From Lobosporangium transversale (lineage: Eukaryota > Mortierellomycota > Mortierellomycetes > Mortierellales > Mortierellaceae), in contig NW_019029046.1 in the NCBI RefSeq assembly GCF_002105155.1, forward strand, positions 120,933 to 184,932: a stretch of 64,000 nucleotides of DNA. The letters run 5' to 3'. This document shows, one piece after another, positions 49,448-61,300 of the stretch. The stretch's first letter is position 1. Every line of letters begins with the position of its first letter. The position numbers and the translations under genes are program-made. The notes beneath the pieces were generated by a model that saw nothing but the letters and a program-made list of their open reading frames with translations, made no database searches and was not told the DNA's origin.

Positions 49448-51225
49448 TCAAACTGGAAGTCCTTTCTGCTTGCATGTCAAATGTGCTGCAATGGCTCCTC
49501 CCACGCCACTTCCATCTTCTGCGCTGATCAGAGCGATCTTAGCCTTCACCGTTGCTGTGTCAAAAATCTCGTTGAGGGCACCCTCTATGTGGGGTCTAAA
49601 GTTGGGATACTTATTAAAGAGACTACCGTCAATGCCCACAATCGTCTGGTTAGGCTTGGTCAACATCTGACGTTTCTTGATCAGTGCTGCAATACCAACC
49701 GCTGAAAGACGGGCAGCCCGAGTAGAAATCAATTGACAGATATACTTGATTGTCTCGCGATCTGAGAGTGACGTTTTCAGGTTGTAGCTGCTCAAGAAAT
49801 GGTTCTCAATTACATCCAACTGAGCGGATTCGTCTCCTTCCAACGCACCCATCATAGCACCATCAAAACGCTCTTTGAGTGCCAAATCCCCCAACTCCTC
49901 AGAAGACTTGAAATGACCAGATTCTTCAACAAAAAGTTTGCCATTTAAAGCCAGATCATGGAAGACGATACGGGCCAGCTCTGAAATGTATAAGCCGGAA
50001 ACCATTTTTTCGTATAGTTGCTTGCCTGGTTGGCTGCTTTTGGCATCAAGATGCACGTCGTACTCGTTTATAGGAAGTATACCGCTCTTGTTTCCGAACG
50101 AGCCCCATTCAGTATTAATGAGCTGTTGATCCGTAAGAGCCGTAGAGTTGGAAGCATCGGACTTAATTTTCGTGATCTGGGACTGCTCTTCGAGGTAAGC
50201 GCAGTTGGTTCCAGTACCAAAGATGATGCCAATCTCGCAGCCAGGATGTTTATAGGTTGTGGCCAAAAGAGTGCCAACAGTGTCGTTGATTAGCGAATTC
50301 ACCATGACATTGAGCTTTTTTGCATCAATACAATCCTGAAGGATCTTTACGACATCTTGTCCTAAGATGTCATTACCTCTAAAGCCTGCCGTTTTTAAAA
50401 AATAAATGTACAGATGTAAAAAAAAAAAAAAAATTAGTGCAAGTAAAGATTTTATTATTATGGTTAAAATAAAGAGCGCGATTAACGAATGATACCTTTA
50501 GTCCAAAATAATAGCTTTCCCACGTTGATATCGAGCTGTTCACAGGGAAAGGAGAAGGTCATACCAAGAGGGTAGATTTTCTCCTTGTCATTGTGACCAC
50601 ACTGATGTGCCAGGAACTCCTCGATCCTATCTGCGATCCAAGCGAACAGGTCCTTGCCTGGACCCTTCTTGAGAGCATCAGAGATGGCCCACTTTTTATG
50701 AATAATCTCGAATTGACCTTTACCAAAGAGAGTCGTTTTGCACACACGAAGGTTTGTTCCACCTAAAATATGAAAAATTACGCGTGAGTATATTCTCAGT
50801 GTGGAGAAAAAGTGTCTGTGCGACTAGCTTCACTTTATTGAACGTTGTTCTGGTCTTTGATTACCAAGATCGAGAGATAGAACCTCTCCAGTCTCTTCAC
50901 CAGTGGGTAGTTCATAAACAAATGTGGGGATCATGGGCTGTTTTTACGGATCAAAGCGTTCGTTGACCATATTCAATCCAATCCAGTTTAATATAACAAA
51001 GTAAGAAAGTAAGAAAGTAATTGGATCAATCGGTTGCACTGACTAGACCTGGCGCTGATATGATGTAAGACGCAATAGTCTGTGTACCATCTGGCCTTTA
51101 TGAGCTAGACCTTGATTAAGCTCCTTGATGAATTGATCGACCAGGGCATCATAGGCTGAAGTGGGAAGAGTAAAGGCGTCAGTGAGACGCGAAATAACCT
51201 CGGGATCAGCATGAGATAAAGACAT
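49448..51225 (-). CDS. HXK: hexokinase
   Basis: Phosphorylates glucose and other hexoses with ATP at the head of glycolysis in the cytosol. Four exons (51225-51088, 50937-50865, 50762-50496, 50385-49448) join in frame to 471 residues, the expected single-unit fungal size. Phosphate-1 loop LSLDLGGTNLRV, sugar-binding LGMTFSFPCEQ, LLFWTKGFRGNDI and VNSLINDTVGTLLA, phosphate-2 IGIIFGTGTNCAYLEE, TEWGSFGNKSG, adenosine-site VGIDGSLFNKYPNF and C-terminal EDGSGVGGAIAAHL are all present. Asp in NDTVGT is the catalytic base. The exon 1 donor after HKGQM was chosen because it gives the family reading MPMIPTFVYELP. The start ATG at 51225 opens MSLSHADPEVISRL. It diverges from DUG2 across about 300 nt. 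No N-terminal nuclear-localisation or membrane segment is evident. Confidence 0.96.
50418..50432. repeat. short A tract in a hexokinase intron
   Basis: A15-type run in the intron between exons 3 and 4, shorter than the other homopolymers in the window. Confidence 0.7.
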
Positions 51226-51527
51226 TGTGGAAAATAGAATGAACGATCGCAGAATGTGGGAATGGGGAAGAAGAAATGTGTGCGAGTGAAGAAAGAAAAA
51301 AGTAAAGGAAACAAAGGAAAGAAAACGGGCTTTTAAGTAACACAGGAAGCATTTTAAAGTCATGAGGCTGATAAAGATACTCCAGGTTGGCAACAGATGG
51401 CAGAGCCCCTTTCGTCTTAGTTTATGTACAAATCAGTGGCTGGTGTGCAACTCAATTTCTCTCTTTATTCTTTATTCTTTCTTTATTCTATCTTTATTCT
51501 ATCTCCCCATTGCCATTCATTGAACCA

Positions 51528-54500
51528 ATGTCCTCTCGTTTTGACATTTGTATGGATCAACTTTGTTTCATGTCATGCTTTACTCTACTTTATTTCATGG
51601 AATGAGTAAATAATAACAAAAATATTATATTGCATGCAACTTGCCTTATATCGCCATATTTTCATGCAATTCATTTAGCGAGTCTCTCTCGGCCTTCTTT
51701 ATCCAGCCTCAACGGCCAATCACAGCAGAGCATCCACACCCTGACTCAGGAGGAGGATTCGGTGTTGTCTTTGGCTGCGACTGAGACGCTACTCTTCAGT
51801 GGTGGTCAGGGTGTTCACGGCTCTGATATCCATGTATGTTTGATCAGCAGTCAAATTCTCCAAAAATGTCGTGATTGTGTGTCAGTAACAGTCTACAAAA
51901 TCGTCCAATTGAGCAAAAACAATAAACGCTTTATATCTACTACACCCCTTGTGTAGGTCTGGGACTTAGCTCACTTTCAGCTCAAGGCAAATCTCAAGGG
52001 ACATCTCGGAAGTATTCTCTGCCTAACCTTGCGTGCTGACGGTAGATGGTTATTCAGTTCCTCTGGTAAATAGACCAAAGCCCTCCTATTCAAAAAAAAA
52101 AAAAAAAAAAAAAAAGAGTCGTTTTTCTTTTCCTTTTTTTTTCTCCAATTCTTACAGCGCAATCTTTACTGCTTCTAAAGGCGACGGCACTGTGAGGGTA
52201 TGGGATACTGAGACATTCCGTTGCTTATACCATATTCATTCAAGCCAAGATGTTGGCGATGTATTTTCAGTAGTTTTCTCGGAGACATTGAATACTATGT
52301 ACATCGGATGTCAGAATACAAGCATCCAGGTAATGATATTGAGCCATAAATTACGGATATGGCTAATTACTGCAACTTGAATTACCATTAAGGCTCGCAT
52401 CTCCTCATTAATTGTATTTTACCTTTTTTATCCTTCCAAAATAGTGGCTCGATTTTTCAGAATCGGTATTGGATGTTCCACAATCACCAAATATCACACA
52501 TTCTCTTCGCCAACAACTACCGACATTTTTTGAGGGAGATATTAGTGCAAAGGATCCTGAGGAACATGTGATTCGGCGAAGCATCCCTGATTCTTGCATC
52601 TCACTCAATAGTCACTTTGGGTATGTGTACTGCCTATTGCTCGGAAAAGTACCTAACGTGGGAGGCGAAATTTTGTTTTCCGGTTCTGGTGAAGGTGATA
52701 TCAAGGTATAGATATGACTATATAGTTCATTTGGCTTTTTTGTTTTTCTCATGTGAAAAATGTCAGTTCAGTTTAAAGCATTTTCCTCGAGAATTATAGC
52801 TATGGAATATTAGCAAGAGTAGACCAATCGAACATTTGAGGACGTTGAAAGCAGGTGTGGATGCCAGTACATTGACCTTGGCTCTTCATGATGGCTTCCT
52901 TTTTTGTGGCTCGCAAGGCGGCAATATTAAGGTATGATTTCACAGAGATGGAGGATCTAAAGACTATATCATAAGAGGATATAATTGTTTTTATTTAAGC
53001 AATCACTTCTAATAAACTGGATATAGATTTTCGATCTAGAAACCTTTCAATTGATCCGGTCGCTTATTGCGCATGAGGTAAGTATAACGATACTTACTGA
53101 GTTACTGAAAAGGTAATAGGGATTTATTTTCTGACTTGTTATTTTAATGGGAAAAAAACTAATGGTAGGATGATGTTCTGTCCCTGGAGGTGCGAGGCTC
53201 TCAAGTATATAGCGCATCTGCAGATGGCGTTGTCAAGGTATGCACTGATGCGCTTTCTACATCCAGTGTTTAAACTTTGTGCTGCATTTAAAATTACATT
53301 TAGGAAAAAAGCTAATCTTTTTTACTTTATTAGCAATGGAATAGAAGCTTTGAGCCTCTGAAAGCCTGGCGCGACCACAAGGGAAGCGTGCTCTCATTGA
53401 CTAGTACGCAGAACTACTTGGTCAGTGGAGGCAGCGACAAACTTATTAAGGTAAATAATACGTTGAATTAAAGTTGTAGCAAGTATTTTAAATGCCGTAT
53501 ATCTCTTTCAGGACGCATAGATGCTTAAGAATTTCTTTATGTTATTCAGTTTTGGCCTATCACGGAAGGAAGCGCCCAGACAGAGTCTGTAGAGCCGACT
53601 GCAGAAGGTGCGATCTCAAAGTCAAGCGATTTTATGTCATGACAGCCCTCAAAAAGAATACGAAGTAAACTAACACTCAATTTTATGTGGGATAACAATA
53701 GATGTGATGTTGTACGCATTAGAGAAATGGATTGCAATGCCAACAGTTTCTGGTATCCCATCGCAGCTGGAGGAATGCCGTCGTGGCGCAAAATTCCTGA
53801 AAGCAGTGCTACAGCAACTCGGTGCTGAATCTCGACTTATCCCTGGCGCTCCTGGACACAATCCATTGGTATATGGGCAATTTAGCGCAAGGTCCGCAGA
53901 ATCTGGTGGCCGAGCCCGTCCCCTTAACGTGCTAGTGTATGGCCACTACGATGTAATAGCGGCGGATATAAAGAAGTGGGACTACCCTCCATTCCAGATG
54001 ACAGGAAAGGACGGATACTTGTACGGACGTGGAGTGTCAGATAATAAAGGACCAATCCTCGCGTGTATCTTCGCAGCTAGCGAGCTACAGGAAGAACAAC
54101 AACTGGATGTCAATGTCAAGTTTTTGATTGAAGGCGAAGAAGAAAACGGAAGTGTGGGCTTCTTCCAAGCTGTTGAGCAAAATATTGAGCTATTTCAAGA
54201 GGCGGACGTTATCTTGCTAAGGTTAGAGTGGAAAATGACATGATGATGGGAAGCTCTCCAGTTTCCCACTTTTTAAACTTGCTGCTAAAGTCTATACCTC
54301 GTTTCGGACTGCAGCAATTCATATTGGCTAGGAGAAGATATCCCCTGTCTAACGTATGGGCTTCGAGGCGTCATCCACTCAACGTTGACTATCACTAGCA
54401 AGAATGTGGATCTACATTCTGGTGTTGATGGTGGCGCAGTCTCCGAGCCTCTGATCGATATGGTGAAGGTGCTATCGGAGCTCATCAACTCAGACAGAAC

Positions 54501-55510
54501 GGCCAAGATCCCTGGTAAGGCTTTAGTCTTAAAATTTGATTATATAAATTTAATAGCTTATTTCGAAAATGCGTATGCTGATCCTGGCACGTATCACGTA
54601 CTATCCTTTGATATTTTAGGTTTTTATGATTGTATCCGTCCTCTGACGTCACACGAAGACGCACTTTACGATCCAATTGTCGAGGACATGTTCAATAACC
54701 CTGCTGGTCAGCGCCACTGGGACCCTCTTGCAACTGGGGTTACAAGAGAGGAACTCAAGAAAAAGCTGATGGCGAGATGGCGTAATCCATCCTTGACCAT
54801 TCATCAAGTTGATGTTTCAGGACCAAAGAATAGGACCGTCATCCCCCGCCTAGCCAAGGCTTCAGTCAGTATGCGTATTGTACCTGATCAAAAAGTAGCA
54901 GACATTACAAAGTCATTTGAGGAACATGTGCGTAAGGTTTTTGAACAGCTACAGACCGAGAACGAGATTGAGGTATCACACTCTACATTTTTCATTATAA
55001 TGCGTGTTGTCTGAAGTTGACCAAGCTTGATGCCATCTCACAGAATTACATAACTCTTTCCTTGGATGCATACAGATCAACATTAAAGTAGTTGCCGATT
55101 GGTGGTTAGGCGACACTGAAGATCGGTTCTTCAAGGCTGCCGAGCTAGCGATTGAAGAAGAGTGGGGTCAAAAACCTCTTTTCATCCGAGAAGGTGGGTC
55201 TGTCCCAGCAATTCGATGGCTCGAAAAGCGGTTGGGCGCCGCTGCTGTTCATATTCCTATGGGTCAGGTAAGAGATAAACTCAGAATCTATTCAAATAAA
55301 GCAATTTCTTTCGTTTCCATTTTATTTTTATTATTATTACTTATTTTATTTTATTTTTTGGCCTTTGCATAATAGTCATCTGATCAAGCGCATCTGAACA
55401 ATGAGAGGATCCGGCTGCAGAACTTGAACTCGGGCAAACGAGTCATCAAGCTCTTCTTGAGGGAACTTAGGACACTTGAAGCAGCACCACATAACCATGA
55501 GCAGAAATAA
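51528..55510 (+). CDS. DUG2: Dug2-like WD40 and M20 metallopeptidase
   Basis: Dug2 is part of the fungal glutathione degradation complex (gamma-glutamyl cleavage with Dug3). The 5' half, spread over many small exons, encodes WD40 repeats: VWDLAHFQLKANLKGHLGS, GDGTVRVWDTETF, LWNISKSRPIEHL, IFDLETFQLIRSLIAHEDD and QWNRSFEPLKAWRDHKGSV. From about 53703 an M20 peptidase follows: VLVYGHYDVIAAD with the metal-binding His and Asp, YLYGRGVSDNKGPI with the bridging Asp, FLIEGEEENGSVGF with the catalytic and metal Glu, then the dimerisation domain (VDLHSGVDGGAVSEP) and REGGSVPAIRWLEK near the C-terminus. The first exon (51528-51549, MSSRFDI) joins 51679 in frame. One WD exon needs a TCTAAAG acceptor after an intron carrying an A24 run. 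The last exon ends at a TAA at 55508-55510. Fusion of WD40 and M20 in one chain is normal for Dug2. Confidence 0.93.
52092..52115. repeat. A24 homopolymer in a DUG2 intron
   Basis: Uninterrupted A24 on the sense strand, within the intron between the second and third WD40 repeats. Confidence 0.9.
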
Positions 55511-56046
55511 TAAAGATGATATTCCTTTATATTTATGAACGTATTTTATTTCTCTATATTCTTAAGATCTTAAGATCATTCCTGGTGATTCAACCAGCGT
55601 TCAACCTCATTCAAATTCTCCCTAAGAATGTATATCTATTTGTCTTCTGTCGTATAGCTGTGAATTGAGGCAAGTCAAACTAATAATGATTTCTTGGATC
55701 ATTTTAATTGGAACATGCGAGTATTTTGAATGATATGCACAGTTTTTAAAAAGGAGGGGGGGGATTGCTCTCATATTTACGAATGTTTCCATTTCTGCCT
55801 CCGTTATTTTTGGTAAAACCAGATGCTCGCTTTAAAGCATATAATGAAGACCGTTAACGTCAAAGTCCACTTTTCGTGAAGGCCGGTAAGATGTTAATCA
55901 CTACAACAAAACAGTTTATTACCATTGCTATCGTTATTACTATTATACTCTTTTCTTCCAACAAATCAACATTTTCCTTCCCTCATCCTATCCGCTTTCG
56001 TGAATAAAAAAACTCCATTTTCTTGCCCATCCTCTCCCTCTATAAT
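55511..56046. other. intergenic; promoter of the next gene
   Basis: 536 nt. Contains a short G9 run near 55757 and pyrimidine-rich sequence before the start codon at 56047. No gene seen. Confidence 0.6.
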
Positions 56047-58206
56047 ATGAACTCATTCCGCTCGTCCATCCAGACTGGCGTTAGTGACACTACCTCAAAC
56101 ATAGCTGTAGAACCCAACAGCTGCTCAAGCTCGGTACCTTCGATTCCATCTGCGGCCACCATTAAACGAGCCTCTACAGTCAGAAGTTTACAACCTCGTG
56201 CAGCTGCTGCAATGGATTTCAACGACAATGAGAGTGATGAAGAAGATGGTGGTCTTTTGAGTGCTGACTACAAAGCTCAACGTAAAACCACACAAGACTT
56301 GGTTGATTTCTTCAAGTCAGCACCACCATCTGATCTAGTTGTCACCGCTGGTGCTGGTGTCGGGACTACTTCAGGACTAGGAGCGTTTTCCGGGGGAGCA
56401 CTATCAACAGCAACATCATCAACACTTTTACAGGGAAAGACGTCTTCAATTATTGGTGGAGGCGATGATGAAAAAAAGAAAAAATCAATCTTACAGCGCC
56501 TTCGTCCTAAGAAATCAGCCATGGTACTAAATAACAATGCGGGAATTGTTGGGACTGGCAGTCAAAGCAATCAAAGAAATAGCCTACATACCACACCTTT
56601 ACCACGTACCAACAACAGCAACGTGAATACTGTGAGTGGAAATGGTGGCAACAAGAGTGATGTTGCAGCTGCTGCCATACCAAATGGTAAAAAATATATC
56701 ATGATCGCAGTAGATTATAATGAGCTCGAGGAAGACAAACGTGATAAGAATGGAGGAGAAGAAAGGGCTGTCGGACATGCGGCTCGTCCAGCAGCTAATT
56801 CATTATATGTGACTTCAAGACGCCAGAGCCAAGTTCCTGATGATTTAGATGAGTCCTTTTTGATAGATGAGCCTAAGAGAGCGTCGATAACGAGCAACCA
56901 ATTGGATGAAGCTGCGGGTGCAAGTGCAGGAGTTCGTCGCTCTATCGTACTGCAAGGAGGCGCGTTAGGAGACGAACCGTTCCCAATGCATGGTTTATCG
57001 TCCACAGGAGCAGAAAGAGCAGAAGGGGGCGCAACCTCGGATCTTCAACGGTCCTTTTCCACAATATTAAGGAATTCAGGGGCTGACAATATGCCAAACA
57101 ATGCAAGCTCAGATCTCTCAAGAGGTAGCTCCACATGCACAAACAAGGTCACCTTCTGTGCCCCAATGATCAATGTACCTCTGGATGAGGGGATTGTCTC
57201 AGAAGCACTTGTGCAACGCATTGCCTCCCACAAAGCCAAACAACAACAAAAGCAGCTCCAGGGCGGTATCAAATCAACCTCAATCCCTGTTAATTTTTCT
57301 AGTAGCCATGCACAAGCATCAGTATCTTCCTCCACAAATGACTATTCAGATATCATCCTTCCCAAGCCGGTCTCCCGCAAGAAGGTTCGCCACGTCCAGA
57401 TCCAGACCCAGCATTGCATCATGCGACCCGTTCATACTCAGACAGAGCCCATTAAGGATTTCGTGTGCGATCTCGAGCCAAAAGCATGGGTCTGTTCTTC
57501 ATCCGGCCTCATCAGCCATCACAGCACCTTGAAAGTGTCGTGCGATGCTGGAACCTCGACCAGCGATGTCACATCATTGACGCAAGCTAGTAGCAAATCT
57601 TGTTCATCACCTCACAAAAGGAATTGCTCGTGCGGGGGAGAAAATAGTAATGAACAACTTACTGCTGAAGCTAAGACTGCGGTCTTAAACAGCACGGCTA
57701 CTAGTCCTACTTCCCCAGTATCGCCTTTCATATCCTCTTCCCTACCAGGACAAAGCATTGAGGATAATAATATTAATACCGGCACAAACACAAGCCCTAA
57801 ATTGAGCGACGCTATGGCAACAGCGACTATTAACGCTGATAGCACACCGACATCAATGTCTTGTACTGTATCCATGGAATCCAATGAAATTGTCCAACTT
57901 CGTCAACAAAACGCCCTGTTGCAAGCCCAACTCGCATCGCTGCAACGTGACCTCGTTGCAGAAACCAGGGCACGGATGCGGACAGTAATTGCGATGCAAG
58001 ACACTCGTGAGAAATTTGAGATGCTTTCAGCTATGGCATACAAGAAACTGAAGGAAATGATTTTCCAGCGTCATGTCCTCGAAATGAAGGTCCGTGAACT
58101 TCGTGCACAAGTGGATGTACAGTCATCTCAAGGAGGAATGTTGCTCAGACACGAACAAATGCAATTACAACAGCTAGCTCAGTTTCAGTATCAAGCGGCT
58201 ACTTAG
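56047..58206 (+). CDS. hypothetical Ser/Asn-rich protein with C-terminal coiled coil
   Basis: I do not recognise this gene. One uninterrupted exon of 719 residues starts at MNSFRSSIQTG. Most of it is low-complexity Ser, Thr, Asn and Gly. Two short motifs look conserved in style: YKAQRKTTQDLVDFFKSAPP near residue 80 and KKKSILQRLRPKKSAMVL near residue 145. A Cys/His-containing patch (residues about 440-530) has MRPVHTQTEP and a CSCGG motif but no clear zinc pattern. The C-terminal 110 residues (EIVQLRQQNALLQAQLASLQ onward) form a strong coiled coil. It may be a scaffold or cell-polarity protein, but that is a guess from composition. The lack of introns is unusual beside its neighbours. Confidence 0.75.
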   Translation: MNSFRSSIQTGVSDTTSNIAVEPNSCSSSVPSIPSAATIKRASTVRSLQPRAAAAMDFNDNESDEEDGGLLSADYKAQRKTTQDLVDFFKSAPPSDLVVTAGAGVGTTSGLGAFSGGALSTATSSTLLQGKTSSIIGGGDDEKKKKSILQRLRPKKSAMVLNNNAGIVGTGSQSNQRNSLHTTPLPRTNNSNVNTVSGNGGNKSDVAAAAIPNGKKYIMIAVDYNELEEDKRDKNGGEERAVGHAARPAANSLYVTSRRQSQVPDDLDESFLIDEPKRASITSNQLDEAAGASAGVRRSIVLQGGALGDEPFPMHGLSSTGAERAEGGATSDLQRSFSTILRNSGADNMPNNASSDLSRGSSTCTNKVTFCAPMINVPLDEGIVSEALVQRIASHKAKQQQKQLQGGIKSTSIPVNFSSSHAQASVSSSTNDYSDIILPKPVSRKKVRHVQIQTQHCIMRPVHTQTEPIKDFVCDLEPKAWVCSSSGLISHHSTLKVSCDAGTSTSDVTSLTQASSKSCSSPHKRNCSCGGENSNEQLTAEAKTAVLNSTATSPTSPVSPFISSSLPGQSIEDNNINTGTNTSPKLSDAMATATINADSTPTSMSCTVSMESNEIVQLRQQNALLQAQLASLQRDLVAETRARMRTVIAMQDTREKFEMLSAMAYKKLKEMIFQRHVLEMKVRELRAQVDVQSSQGGMLLRHEQMQLQQLAQFQYQAAT

Positions 58207-58330
58207 CTTTCGACGTAGCAATTAATATTATATTTTCGAGACACTGCAAAATAAACAACTATATCAATTTGCAAACGAAAGAAATCGTACTTGTTGAGGT
58301 CTTTATGATAGTCTACCCTAGTGATAGTAA

Positions 58331-61300
58331 TTATCGTGCACTAATGTCTACTTTTGCTTGATCTACACAGAGTGGGCAAGGTGTGCGACCACGCTTTGAA
58401 CGTACTAAAGCCGCATGGTTCGCTTTAGCCCTGAGTGTGACCTTTGCTAGGGTCGACTTCATTTTAGGCATCGTATCTTGATCATCCATGAATAAGCATC
58501 GATCATGATATGCATGTCTGCAAAAGAACATCACGAATGTCGAGATGGATGTCCCAGGAAGCCGGTTCTCGCCTGCGATGAAAATAGGCTCTTGACAGCG
58601 AGCGCACAGTGTTTCTTCTAGAGATGAAAAGCTTTTAGTATCTTGTATAATGTTCTGACTTCCGCATCCTTAGTGGAAATGACCTTGTTTCTTGCAGTAA
58701 CTGTACCTGAACAAGAAATTCCTCGCTTCTGAGATCGCTGCAACTGATCAGCCATAGCAACACTATCACTGACCAAAATGCGTCTACAGCCCTCACGCAA
58801 GGACATTTGGAGATTAAAATCCTGCAAGATCTTCAAGAGTGCAGGACGCAGATCAGGAATCGCAAGTCCATTGGGGATTCGGCGAATTAAGCGAATTGGA
58901 TCAATCTCTGTGCCAACATTCTGGAGCAGACCGCGAATAAAATCTAGCCGTCAAAAGAAAAAAGCTTTAGTAAAAAAATGGCGAAGATATAGTCCCCAAG
59001 GAGTGCAATATGCTCTCTGTTGTATACGTACGTGGTTTATCCATGGAATACTTGAGGAGATCTTCCCAAAGATCGTCATCGTTTTGTTCCTTTGCAAAAT
59101 TAATTGCCTAGGAATATGGAGCAATAATGAAAAAGGTCAAACTATGTTTTATGACAGCGTCGCACAGAGCGCAAAAAGATCGAGACAGGATTTAAGACGT
59201 TTTCTCTTACACGCTCCACGTCGCCAAGACGCTCAATGATCAGCATTAATGCCTTTTTGTTATTTCCCATACGGCCTAACAAGAATACCATTTCTGGTAC
59301 AAGATCACGTTGCTCACAAGCACGGTAAGCCTATTCACACACGAAAGTAAGTGGAAATAAATATCTCTTATGTCAATTCTTCATGTCAAAGGAAGAAAAG
59401 CTGAATACCTTTTCTAATGAATAGTAATTGCTGGCTCTTAGAAAATCAATTAGCTTGCCCGGTGCATAATCTGCATAAAGAACCACTTGAAGATCATGGA
59501 ACTCAAAACTAAGATGCGGGTCCCGCAAAAAAAGCGCATCCAAGTAAATATGCAGCAGACGAGGGTGGCTCTTGAGTTGCGGAACGACTCTTTTGATCTA
59601 GATTTCAGATGCATATTAGATGGTCTATTGCTAACAAACCTTTATATATATATGTATATATATATAACTTTACCGGAATCTCCTCTGTGTGCTGAACCAT
59701 AAGTTGTACAGCAGGTCCTTTGACAAGCTCTTCTTCCGCTGTCGGATCGTGAGGTTGTGGTATTTCAGCCTTCTCAGACATATCTTTAGCTTTATCACTC
59801 TCCTTCGCCCGTGCTTCCTCTCGCTTCTTTTTCTCCTGATCGTACAAATATTGATCAAACTCCATTAAGAGTACAGCTTTGTCGCGCACTGCAGAAAATA
59901 AGTCGTGCCCACGGATGAGATCAAAAACGTTTGGTCTCCTCAACCTCAAGAAATATTCAAGTGCGCGGTCGGCACGGCCATCTCGGGTATATCTAATAAT
60001 GATCAAGTGAAAATGATCGGTCTCCATTAGCAATAATCCAAAATATAGTAATTCCTCAAAATTCCAAAATGGCGAAAGCAGGATGCTTTGTTCCTTTGAT
60101 CTTACAGTTCTGCAAGAGATTCCATGAGAAGCACGTTGTCCTTGTCTTTCTTGAGGCGATCTTCTACAGCTGCAATAACATTTTGGATATTATAAAGTCC
60201 GGGTGGAAAACTTTTAACAGTCTTGAATAAAGACTTTTGTGTATTGTGCACCGTTTGTTCAGAGACTGTTAGTGCCATAAAATTGATCATTAGTATATAG
60301 TATCACCGTCATTCACTTTAAATTGTGTTAAGACATACCTGATGGTCATGCAAAAGGAAATGATTAAGGACAAGCTCATAAATGGTGCTACTGAGCGTAG
60401 GCTCCTTGAATGGTATATATCCGGCGATAGCCTTTAGTTGTCTAGCACCGGCAAACGCATAAATCCAATGCTCCCAAAGTTCCGCATCTTGACCAAGGAT
60501 GCTGGGGCATTGTTCTGCTGCTTTACCATACTCATCTGGTGATGCATAAACACAAAATAGATATAACCGCATAGTAGTTAGTATAGCAATCATATGAAAA
60601 CACCACATTCTGTTACGATCAACAATGTCATGTTTCTGCTTACTTCGATCAAGGAGCCAACCGAGATATTTTTGCCCAATCTCACTTGCATTGAATCTCT
60701 TGCTGCCCCCATAGACTTGCGCTTCACGAGCATGTCCCAAGGCTTCTTCATAGCGTTCGCGCTCCATGAGCCATTCAATATGGTCGTCAAGGTCACGCTC
60801 TTTTGCAACAACAAGGTCTTTTGGGCTACCAATGTAAAACATATCCTGTGATGTCAGATATTCAAACATGTAGTCATTGGCCTGGTAATGTGCATATCCA
60901 TGTAGAGTTAAAGCATCAGAGCTAATCTCTTCATTATAAGCGTTGATAATCCTCAGCTCAGGTCGCTTCGCAAGCTATAATATAGATAGACGCAATTACA
61001 AAGCAATATTATCTTATGAGTGACATATGAGAAGAGAAAATATTCGTAGACCAGAATTAAGAAAAAAAAAGGCTTTACCTTGCGCACATTCCTTTCCGCG
61101 CCAGTAACATGAGCAATTTCATCAATGTCATCAACTACATAGGCCATAAGCAGTAGCATATCTTTGAAAGGTGCAATGCCACATACGATAAAATCGGTTT
61201 GGAACCTACAAGAGACACTCAGCGTCCAGTCAGTTTTCAACCTATTATTGAGTATAATATATAACTTGAAGGAGCCATCATTACGTACATTGTCGTAATT

